From a virus, in the IMG/VR virus record IMGVR_UViG_3300046313_000104, positions 1 to 36,767 of that record: 36,767 nt of DNA; one strand, written 5' to 3'. Positions 30,910-36,767 of this stretch are shown here, one piece after another. Under the pieces are notes generated by a model. The model searched no databases and was not told the DNA's origin. It was given only the letters and a program-made list of their open reading frames with translations. The position numbers and the translations under genes are program-made. Each line of letters opens with the position of its first letter. The first letter of the stretch is position 1.

Positions 30910-32241
30910 TTAAGCTACGTAACGTAGAGCGGAAACTGCGCCGCCTAGGTTTGTTGTAACTTGAGTCATACCGGTACGTAGGCTAGCTACCATAACACGG
31001 CGTTGAGTCTCAACTAGGTCTTGTGTATCAACACGTAGACCGCGCTGGTTACCAACAATGAAGTTACCTGGGTTGAAGCAGATAGCACCAACTGCGTCAG
31101 CAGCTTTGTCGGCGAATTCAGCACTTACGATAACTGGAGTGTTACCAACTGAACCGATTTGGCCAGTTAGAACGGTTGCGTTAGTACCAACTTTGTCCAT
31201 AGTTTGGAAGATTGGATCTTCTAACAGGTCGTAGTAGTTTTCTGTGCTTACGATGTAAACCAGCTCGCTTGGGTCTAGGCCCCAGGCTCCTAGGTCACGG
31301 CGCATAGCTTGTAGGCGTGCAACAGTCATTTTGTCAACTGCAGAAATGTCCATGGTCACAGAGCTAACTGCGTCGTATGTGGCCAGACCTTTAACTGGGT
31401 CAGAACCTGTACCTGCACCACGTAGCATAGCGCGGTCAACAGCGCGAGCAACACGGCGAACCATGGCGTCACGGATAACAGGCATAATAGCCAGTAAGCT
31501 GTCTTCTTCTTCTTCGTATGCAACGTATTCGTTAGTAGCTACTTTGTACGCGTTCAGAGTAATCTCTTTTAATGCGTGTGTATCAGTGTTACCAGCGGAA
31601 GCTGTTGTACCGAAGGCTGTGTTAGCCATCCATGTAGCAACACCAGCTTCTGGGTTCACAGGAATAGTCATAACGTTAGTCTGCATAGTAATGCCACGCA
31701 GGTTAGGCGCAACAACTAAACGACGACGTACTTCGTTTTCCATGTTGGTAGAAACTTCTAGTTCCCAGGTTGCGCTTGGCAGGTGAGCGCCGTACTTTTC
31801 AACCATTTGAGCACCAAACTTAGTGGCACCTAGAGCTTTACCAGCCATTTTAGCTAGGATAACTGCTTTTTCTTTGTCTGCATAAGACATTTCACCGGCT
31901 TTGCCATCTGTGAATTGCATACGTGACTTCTGGATTGCTTCTAGTTCAGCAGCTTTCTCTTTTAGGGAAGCTTCTAGACCTGCAACAACAGATTTAGTTT
32001 CATCGGCTTGAGCAGCGAAACGCTTCTCGACTTCAGCCATAAGGGCTTCAGCACCAGTTGTGGATGGTGTTACTAGAGCAACAGCAGCCTTGATTTTTGC
32101 GTCTAGGTCAGCCTGAGCAGCAGTAGCAGCAGCTTTTTCAGCAGCAGCTTTTTCTTGTGCAGCTAGCAGGGACTTAGTGGCTTCTTGAGCAGCAGCAGTA
32201 GCAGCGTCGGCCAACATTTTTTGTAATTGTTCTGGAGTCAT
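30910..32241 (-). CDS. Predicted nested major capsid precursor from internal start (443 aa)
   Basis: ATG 32241 (Met200 of the fusion, MTPEQLQKMLADAA) lies in the capsid frame right after the protease domain and is preceded by AAAGGA (32254-32249) at 7 bases, as good a site as those of the independent genes here. The product would hold the scaffold-like coiled coil plus the capsid domain, close in layout to an HK97 gp5 precursor. It would solve the problem of needing hundreds of capsid subunits but few protease copies. The start is inferred from sequence only. Confidence 0.6.
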   Translation of the reverse strand: MTPEQLQKMLADAATAAAQEATKSLLAAQEKAAAEKAAATAAQADLDAKIKAAVALVTPSTTGAEALMAEVEKRFAAQADETKSVVAGLEASLKEKAAELEAIQKSRMQFTDGKAGEMSYADKEKAVILAKMAGKALGATKFGAQMVEKYGAHLPSATWELEVSTNMENEVRRRLVVAPNLRGITMQTNVMTIPVNPEAGVATWMANTAFGTTASAGNTDTHALKEITLNAYKVATNEYVAYEEEEDSLLAIMPVIRDAMVRRVARAVDRAMLRGAGTGSDPVKGLATYDAVSSVTMDISAVDKMTVARLQAMRRDLGAWGLDPSELVYIVSTENYYDLLEDPIFQTMDKVGTNATVLTGQIGSVGNTPVIVSAEFADKAADAVGAICFNPGNFIVGNQRGLRVDTQDLVETQRRVMVASLRTGMTQVTTNLGGAVSALRYVA

Positions 32242-32838
32242 TTCCAATTCCTTTGTGATATCGCTCTTTGCTTCGCCGGAGGCTTCTAGCCCTTTAGCTG
32301 AGTCGCTTGGGTTAGCAAATTGCATTTTGAAACTCTTAAATTCTTCGGCCGTATCAAACGCCTTAGAAAGACTAAATAGTGTATTTTGATTAGCTGGTAC
32401 AGACACAACTGATATTTCGTGTAGTTCCAGTTCTTTTACAACAAACAGCTCTAAGGCTGAATTATATTCCGCATCAACGATACGGAAACCAATGCTAAAG
32501 GCGGTTAGCACACCGTCTTTTACAAGATTGAAGACGTCTTCAGCAGCAGCGGAAATTCTTGCTTTTACAAACAGTCCTTTTTCGTCAACTTTGTGGTCAG
32601 TCATTCTACCTACAGGCTCATCATGCTGGTGGTAAGCAAGGATTACTGGATTTTTCAAGTAATTCTTGATACCGGCTTCCCACACACTTGCAGGAACAAT
32701 GTCGCCGTGTCTGTCAACATCATTAGTTGAAGCATACCCTTCGATGGTAATGCTATCAATTTTTCCGTCAGCAGTAGGTAGAGGTTCACTCTTAGTAAAA
32801 GAACTGTTTAAAAACAGGACTTTATTTTTATCTACCAT
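30910..32838 (-). CDS. Fused prohead protease and HK97-fold major capsid protein (642 aa)
   Basis: The start is ATG 32838, after AAAGG. Residues about 25-160 are an S78-type HK97 prohead protease: GYASTNDVDRHGDIVP, PVILAYHQHDEPVGRM (His70 or His72) and GVLTAFSIGFRI (Ser115), then LELHEISVVSVPANQNT. Residues about 200-310 are an Ala/Lys/Glu-rich coiled coil like the HK97 delta/scaffold domain. From about 335 to the end is an HK97 capsid protein: RRRLVVAPNLRGITMQTNVM, PVNPEAGVATWMANT, VDRAMLRGAGTGSDPVKGLA, ENYYDLLEDPIFQTMDK. In many phages protease and capsid are separate genes. An internal start at residue 200 probably gives a separate capsid precursor. Confidence 0.93.
   Translation of the reverse strand: MVDKNKVLFLNSSFTKSEPLPTADGKIDSITIEGYASTNDVDRHGDIVPASVWEAGIKNYLKNPVILAYHQHDEPVGRMTDHKVDEKGLFVKARISAAAEDVFNLVKDGVLTAFSIGFRIVDAEYNSALELFVVKELELHEISVVSVPANQNTLFSLSKAFDTAEEFKSFKMQFANPSDSAKGLEASGEAKSDITKELEMTPEQLQKMLADAATAAAQEATKSLLAAQEKAAAEKAAATAAQADLDAKIKAAVALVTPSTTGAEALMAEVEKRFAAQADETKSVVAGLEASLKEKAAELEAIQKSRMQFTDGKAGEMSYADKEKAVILAKMAGKALGATKFGAQMVEKYGAHLPSATWELEVSTNMENEVRRRLVVAPNLRGITMQTNVMTIPVNPEAGVATWMANTAFGTTASAGNTDTHALKEITLNAYKVATNEYVAYEEEEDSLLAIMPVIRDAMVRRVARAVDRAMLRGAGTGSDPVKGLATYDAVSSVTMDISAVDKMTVARLQAMRRDLGAWGLDPSELVYIVSTENYYDLLEDPIFQTMDKVGTNATVLTGQIGSVGNTPVIVSAEFADKAADAVGAICFNPGNFIVGNQRGLRVDTQDLVETQRRVMVASLRTGMTQVTTNLGGAVSALRYVA
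32249..32254 (-). promoter_or_regulatory. Internal ribosome binding site in the protease-capsid gene
   Basis: AAAGGA on the minus strand, 7 bases before ATG 32241. It falls at the junction between protease and scaffold domains. Confidence 0.65.
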
Positions 32839-32852
32839 AATACCCCTTTGTG

Positions 32853-34037
32853 TTATTCCTTAGCGGAGGCGGGTCGTCCTCCAGTACTAGGATTTGCGGC
32901 TGAACCTGCAATGTTTGCAGGAATTCGTAAATCGTCATTGCCAGCCTTAGCTTCATAACGTAGCTCTAGTCGAGCTTCGTTTGCGCTAATAATACCGGCA
33001 TTTACTAACGTACTGTGGTACGCAGCAATATCTTTTAACTCAGGTTGTAGTGCACTAACGGAGCTAGTAATAGCTTCTACGTCGTAACCAAAATAACGCT
33101 CTACAGCACTAATAAACTTACGGTTAATTGGAAGAACTGTCTCCAAATAGAATAGTCGTAAGTTAGGACTAATGTTGGCGTTGTTACCACCTTGTAGCAA
33201 GATTGGAGGAACTCCAATAGCCTGCATGATTTTTTCTGCATGAGTCTTGATCGACTGATCAAAATCCATGTCTTTGAAGTTGGTTTCAGCAAGCTGATGT
33301 GGCTTTAGGCCTGAATCCAAAATAACTGGACGCTTTCCACCGTTTTTAACGTTGTACTTTTGCAACCAGTAAGCAATTGTTTTTTCTTTTGCAATTTGTG
33401 ACAGGGTATTTTCAGTGGTCAGCACTAAGCCAAACACGGCACCATTGTCAAAGAAGTTCTCTTGGAACTGCTGCATTGAGTATAGTAGCTTGACGCTACG
33501 ATCTGCACTTTGTAATCTGCTCGATCCGCGATAAATACTGTCGCTGGCTAGATCACGAAAGTAAAATACTTCAGACTCTTTGAAAGCTACAGAACCGTTA
33601 TATCGAAAACCTTTGATAAAAGTCTTTTCGTCGGTTAGGATTTCTACCTTGTCTGCGGGTAGGTGATACATGAACACGCCATCAAAGTGTACGAAAGCAT
33701 TGCCTTCTAAGACGAAATCAGTGAACAGTGCTGTTCTGAAATCTTGCGCACTTTGGTATGGGTTAGGGCGGAAGTTAAGTAAGGTATTCAATGTCTTTTG
33801 ACGAATACCGGTTACTACGCCGTCATGTACTTTATCTTTGATATCATAGTCTAGCGAGCTAGCTGCTGATACAAGCATGCTTACGCTGCGGTTAACTGTT
33901 TCAAGTTTCTGAAAACTCTGAAAGTAAGTTATCTTTGCGTCTGTGCCAATTTGTGTGCCGGAATCTTGTGCGATTCGAGTCTGTGCCGGATTAAGCTTCT
34001 CACGAAACCAATCTGCGCTTTTTGTTAGTATATTCAT
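32853..34037 (-). CDS. Portal protein, HK97 family (394 aa)
   Basis: The start is ATG 34037, with AGGGAA upstream. The protein has the HK97-type portal pattern: VNRSVSMLVSAASSLDYDIK near the N-terminus, LLNFRPNPYQSAQDFRTALF, FVLEGNAFVHFDG, YHLPADKVEIL, EVFYFRDLASDSIYRGSSRL, then MQAIGVPPILLQGGNNANIS and NAGIISANEARLEL near the C-terminus. It forms the dodecameric ring through which DNA enters and leaves the head and where terminase and connector dock. It lies between the HNH gene and the protease-capsid gene. The length is normal for the family. Confidence 0.94.
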   Translation of the reverse strand: MNILTKSADWFREKLNPAQTRIAQDSGTQIGTDAKITYFQSFQKLETVNRSVSMLVSAASSLDYDIKDKVHDGVVTGIRQKTLNTLLNFRPNPYQSAQDFRTALFTDFVLEGNAFVHFDGVFMYHLPADKVEILTDEKTFIKGFRYNGSVAFKESEVFYFRDLASDSIYRGSSRLQSADRSVKLLYSMQQFQENFFDNGAVFGLVLTTENTLSQIAKEKTIAYWLQKYNVKNGGKRPVILDSGLKPHQLAETNFKDMDFDQSIKTHAEKIMQAIGVPPILLQGGNNANISPNLRLFYLETVLPINRKFISAVERYFGYDVEAITSSVSALQPELKDIAAYHSTLVNAGIISANEARLELRYEAKAGNDDLRIPANIAGSAANPSTGGRPASAKE

Positions 34038-34045
34038 CTAATTCC

Positions 34046-34477
34046 CTATATAAATCTTGAGAATGGCGATGCGTAGCTAGAGTTTGGTACGGATACTTCA
34101 CCTGAAACGTGCTTCTGACGCTGTAATTCAATCCAACGCTGCTGTTTAGGTTCGGAGCCTGCTGCAGGGGCTTTACCATATATGGCGTGAAGCGCTACAT
34201 GATGCGGATTACATAGGGTGTAAACCTTTTCATATAACTCTATTTTGTGCTCTGCAATAAATTCGTCACGAACAGCCAAAATGCCTTCGTCAGTTGATAT
34301 ATCGTAACCTTTTCTATCGGCCCACGATTCTAAGAGTATTGTAACTGAATGTAAGTGGTGTAGTTCTAAGTCTTTTGTACTGTCACAGACAAAACATTCG
34401 GACTTTTTATCGTATGCTGCTTTCGCTCGATCGCGAACCCACTTTACAGGAATACGTTTATTTGTGTTCTTGGCCAT
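34046..34477 (-). CDS. HNH endonuclease (143 aa)
   Basis: The start is ATG 34477, first gene after the promoter at 34508-34536, with AAAAGG about 12 bases upstream. A zinc-binding HNH fold is visible: Cys28-x2-Cys31, the LELHHLHSVT histidines (40, 41, 43), Cys89-Asn-Pro-His-His and His97. Phage HNH proteins next to the terminase can be needed for packaging-end cleavage in HK97-like phages, while others are homing endonucleases. The position between terminase and portal favours a packaging role, but the pattern (RDRAKAAYDKKSECFVCDS) also resembles small HNH proteins of T4-like phages, so the role is open. Confidence 0.85.
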   Translation of the reverse strand: MAKNTNKRIPVKWVRDRAKAAYDKKSECFVCDSTKDLELHHLHSVTILLESWADRKGYDISTDEGILAVRDEFIAEHKIELYEKVYTLCNPHHVALHAIYGKAPAAGSEPKQQRWIELQRQKHVSGEVSVPNSSYASPFSRFI

Positions 34478-34507
34478 TTTTTAATTGGACCTTTTATGAT
34501 TACTAGT

Positions 34508-34536
34508 ATTATACATGGTATGCACAAAAATGTCAA
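34508..34536 (-). promoter_or_regulatory. Perfect-consensus sigma70 promoter for HNH-portal-capsid genes
   Basis: On the minus strand TTGACA (34536-34531), 17 bases, TATAAT (34513-34508). It is about 30 bases before the HNH ATG and should start the head-gene transcript. Confidence 0.88.
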
Positions 34537-34571
34537 TACCAGAATTTTGGTTGCAGGTCGTATATTTTAAC

Positions 34572-34600
34572 TTGAGCTTATAATCCCAAACGAGTATAAT
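34572..34600 (+). promoter_or_regulatory. Sigma70-type promoter for the GIY-YIG gene
   Basis: TTGAGC (34572-34577), 17 bases, TATAAT (34595-34600) on the plus strand, diverging from the head-gene promoter. The leader would be only about 12 bases but includes AAGGA. Confidence 0.72.
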
Positions 34601-34619
34601 ATAATTTTATAAGGAAAAT

Positions 34620-35180
34620 ATGGCTGCCGGAATCTATCGCCTGACCTTTTCAAGTGGCAAGTTTTACATTGGTAAATCGCTGGACTTGGAAACCCGCTGG
34701 AAGCAGCACTTTAATAAATTTGCAACTGGCAAAGCTGCCCGACCAATGCAGGTTGAGTACGATCGCTGCGGACTGCCCCAAACCGAAGTTATTTTCAACT
34801 GCCATCAAGACCATATTGATATCATGGAAGAATGGCTAATTGACCAGTTTAAGTCTGTGGATATGCTAAATACCACATATCCAAAATTGGAGCGCTCAGA
34901 CGAAATTGCCCAGCTTATTAATTCAAGCCGAGACTTGCTAGAGCAGTGTACTTGGGACCACCTTGCCTTAATTAAATCAGCTGAAACCAAGATTGAGGAG
35001 GCGAAGTTCTACCAACAAGAAGCCGAGGAAAGTCTAGAGGAGTTACGCTCACAGGGTTATATTATGAACTCAGACTACACAGAAATGGTAGACTTGGCCA
35101 GTGATTTCAAAGTTGAGCTAGAACGATTGCAAAAGCTCAGCTGGTGGGACAGACTATTTAATTACAAGGTGTACGTGTAA
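34620..35180 (+). CDS. GIY-YIG endonuclease with C-terminal coiled coil (186 aa)
   Basis: This is the only convincing plus-strand gene. The start ATG 34620 follows AAGGA. Residues 1-90 are a GIY-YIG nuclease domain: GIY at 4-6, YIG at 16-18, Arg26 in LETRW, the catalytic-type Glu70/71 and the closing LN near 83-84. Residues about 90-175 form a charged helix or coiled coil (KIEEAKFYQQEAEESLEELR) and the protein ends SWWDRLFNYKVYV. No DNA-binding zinc finger or NUMOD motif is seen. It is probably a free-standing homing-type endonuclease, as in T4 seg genes, but could have a phage-encoded DNA-processing role. The last 19 bases overlap the end of the terminase gene on the other strand. Confidence 0.88.
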   Translation: MAAGIYRLTFSSGKFYIGKSLDLETRWKQHFNKFATGKAARPMQVEYDRCGLPQTEVIFNCHQDHIDIMEEWLIDQFKSVDMLNTTYPKLERSDEIAQLINSSRDLLEQCTWDHLALIKSAETKIEEAKFYQQEAEESLEELRSQGYIMNSDYTEMVDLASDFKVELERLQKLSWWDRLFNYKVYV

Positions 35181-36448
35181 AGTGCGTAACGGATTGCATC
35201 AGCCATGTGACTGTAGTCGTCATGCTTTGGACGTTCCTTTTGCAAACCTTCTTTGGTGTCCCAACGATACTGGTCAAACACAGCCAGCGAGTGGGTGCAG
35301 TGTGGTGATACTTTCAAGCGGTTTTGAGCTACCAAGGTTTGTACATAAGCAATACCGGGTAAGACGTCCTTTTTAGCCTTGGTTGAAGCAAGGTCGTAGA
35401 TGTAAGCAAGGTCACTGGCAAACTGTGCTGCGGCCGAGTCAATAAAAATGGTTTCAACACCGTGCTTGCCGCATAGTTCCTTAAAGGACTCAGCATGCTG
35501 TGCAGTGGTAGCTTCATTTTTCAAGTATTCATCAACAATCCAAAAGCAGTCGCCAACTTGATCGTAAATGATTACGCAAAACGCGGTAAAGTCGCGATAG
35601 CCAGGATCGCAACCAGCAATAGCCTCACCAATCAAGTCTGGTGGTGGCTCCATGATATCGGTTTCGGCCAAGCTATAAATTTGACCCTCAAACACTGTAA
35701 ACGATGCTAAATATTCTTGTTCAAATTCAGCACGCGACATTGCACGACGAGCTTCAGCCACATCCGACTCAGCCATACGAGTGTTCTCGGTATAGTCAGC
35801 TTGTAGTGAAACCCACTCAGGAAAGTTAGGGTCAAATCCACGATTCCAAAACTGACTGAACCAGTTGTTGCGACCACGAGGCGTGGATATAAAAATAGCC
35901 TTGGCATTGGGCTTGTCTAGAGTAGGTCGTAGCGCAACGTTAAACGCAGCTTCACCATCTTCGCCTAGTGCGGCTTCGTCAAATATAATCAAGTCATACG
36001 ACCTACCAACGCACGAATCCACGGTCGAAAGCGAACCCATACGAATAGTCGAACCATTATCCAGTTCAATGATCTTGTCTTTTAGGTTATCACGCGATAC
36101 TTCTAGGTCAAAATGCTTGATCAATTTACGTTGCAGCTCAAACGAGATACCCGATAAGTTATAGTTAGGTGACATGATTAAAACATTGCAGCCAGGTACT
36201 AAACTAACAAGTTGACCAACAACGTTGGCAATATAAGTTTTGCCCAATCGGCGTGCTAGTGCGGCACAAATAAAACGATACTTGGGGTCGTTAACAGCAT
36301 TGATTAGTGCGATTTGGGGTCGGTTAATGGAGTCGTAGATGCCCAATAATTTCAAGTAGTTGGTAATCGGCAGCTTGATAAATCGTTTGTCTGCAGGAAA
36401 TTCTTGGATTGCATCGCAGTTAACATCTGCGCGTGAAATAGTTAGCAT
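35162..36448 (-). CDS. terL: Terminase large subunit (428 aa)
   Basis: The start at ATG 36448 overlaps the upstream stop (TAATG). The ATPase domain has a Walker A-type ALARRLGKT (residues 64-71), Walker B LIIFDEAAL (153-161) and coupling motif FISTPRGR (186-193). The nuclease domain has acidic residues in AGCDPGYRDF (Asp281), FIDSAAAQ (Asp337) and DDYSHMADAIRYAL (Asp417), the RNase H-like metal site. It drives DNA into the prohead through the portal and cuts the concatemer. At 428 residues it is typical of compact terminases. The C-terminal 19 bases are shared on the other strand with the GIY-YIG gene. Confidence 0.95.
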   Translation of the reverse strand: MLTISRADVNCDAIQEFPADKRFIKLPITNYLKLLGIYDSINRPQIALINAVNDPKYRFICAALARRLGKTYIANVVGQLVSLVPGCNVLIMSPNYNLSGISFELQRKLIKHFDLEVSRDNLKDKIIELDNGSTIRMGSLSTVDSCVGRSYDLIIFDEAALGEDGEAAFNVALRPTLDKPNAKAIFISTPRGRNNWFSQFWNRGFDPNFPEWVSLQADYTENTRMAESDVAEARRAMSRAEFEQEYLASFTVFEGQIYSLAETDIMEPPPDLIGEAIAGCDPGYRDFTAFCVIIYDQVGDCFWIVDEYLKNEATTAQHAESFKELCGKHGVETIFIDSAAAQFASDLAYIYDLASTKAKKDVLPGIAYVQTLVAQNRLKVSPHCTHSLAVFDQYRWDTKEGLQKERPKHDDYSHMADAIRYALYTYTL

Positions 36449-36767
36449 TAAACGCCATCTCCACTAATAAGCTTTGAAATAAGATTGGAGTATTTGCTTC
36501 CATCCAAGCCTTCATTGATTTGCACATTCACCTGCTTTTGCGGACCACCAGGTCCAGCACGCAGTTTTTCCAGCTGAATTTCACGGTCTAGCAAGTCCAT
36601 GCTCATCTTATGTGATAGTGCTAAGAGTTCCGATATATCTTTGGTGGAGCCAGTTCCGGCTTCGTGCAGTTCGGTGAACTTTTGCTTGAGCAGTGCGTCC
36701 ATGGCAGCACGCATTTGAAATTTGTTGTTGAATCCTGTGTCCATGAACACCGCATCAATATAGCCCT
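36448..36767 (-). CDS. Small-terminase-like protein (N-terminus probably off window)
   Basis: The frame is open to the right edge (reading GYIDAVFMDTGFNNKFQM), so the true start may lie outside. The first ATG inside is at 36744 and has no good ribosome binding site, which favours a partial gene. What is seen is a helical, charged protein: MRAAMDALLKQKFTELHEAG, DISELLALSHKMSMDLLDRE, and a Gly-Pro-rich C-terminus with VNVQINEGLD. The pattern of a helical body with a QVNVQIN-type tail occurs in small terminase subunits, which bind the packaging site. Its stop overlaps the large terminase start, which supports the call. No clear helix-turn-helix is visible in this part. Confidence 0.75.
   Translation of the reverse strand, partial: GYIDAVFMDTGFNNKFQMRAAMDALLKQKFTELHEAGTGSTKDISELLALSHKMSMDLLDREIQLEKLRAGPGGPQKQVNVQINEGLDGSKYSNLISKLISGDGV

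Noticed and set aside
1-36767. Diversity-generating retroelement, integrase, transposase or tRNA gene
   Set aside because: No reverse transcriptase, recombinase or transposase motifs and no cloverleaf-like sequence were noticed. The fibre repeats show no adenine-biased template/variable pair.

Overview
The window is one segment of a tailed double-stranded DNA bacteriophage (Caudoviricetes): the packaging, head, tail and tail-fibre late region. Nearly every gene lies on the minus strand, so the gene order runs from right to left in window coordinates. The siphovirus morphotype is inferred. There is an HK97-type portal/protease/capsid/connector set, one major tail protein, a frameshifted chaperone pair and a very long tape measure, and no contractile sheath or myovirus baseplate genes. 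The host is unknown. Shine-Dalgarno sites and near-perfect sigma70-type promoters point to a bacterium with ordinary sigma70-like transcription. The tail-fibre domains most resemble those I associate with phages of aquatic bacteria, including T4-like cyanophages, so an aquatic host is plausible.

Layout from the right edge: a small-terminase-like gene cut by the edge (36767-36448), the large terminase (36448-35162), a lone plus-strand GIY-YIG endonuclease gene (34620-35180) whose 3' end overlaps the terminase 3' end, and an HNH protein (34477-34046). Then come portal (34037-32853), a fused protease-capsid gene (32838-30910), connector (30816-30241), a 553-residue protein with a tail-completion-like C-terminus (30244-28583), tail terminator (28586-28149), major tail protein (28070-26934), and the G and G-T chaperones joined by a -1 frameshift (26847-26075). 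The tape measure (25934-19095), a hub/tail-tip protein (19016-17487), a 1472-residue fibre protein with eight Ig-like repeats (17487-13069), a fibre-assembly chaperone-like protein (13067-12648) and a possible binding protein (12639-11803) complete the tail. After a terminator and a new promoter, a second cassette (11630 to the left edge) holds a membrane-anchored coiled-coil protein and a string of modular fibre/adhesin genes: E1-FCCH-like, KRS-type fibres, collagen-like, three glycine-rich adhesins and a discoidin-like protein.

Transcription looks segmented. Sigma70-type promoters with exact 17-bp spacers precede the HNH/portal/capsid unit, the tape measure and the fibre cassette, and another drives the GIY-YIG gene on the other strand. 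Hairpin terminators follow the capsid, major tail, chaperone, tape measure and 278-residue protein genes. Genes are tightly packed, with many 1-nt (TAATG) or 4-nt (ATGA) overlaps, and no gap without a gene exceeds about 175 bases.

The points most worth a second look are: the GGGAAAC frameshift site; a strong internal ribosome binding site and ATG inside the protease-capsid fusion that would give a separate 443-residue capsid precursor; competing hairpins after the tape measure gene; the splitting of chaperones from tape measure by a terminator plus a perfect promoter; and a fibre cassette that looks assembled by domain shuffling. I did not find an obvious new defence or mobile system, CRISPR array, diversity-generating retroelement, integrase or tRNA.
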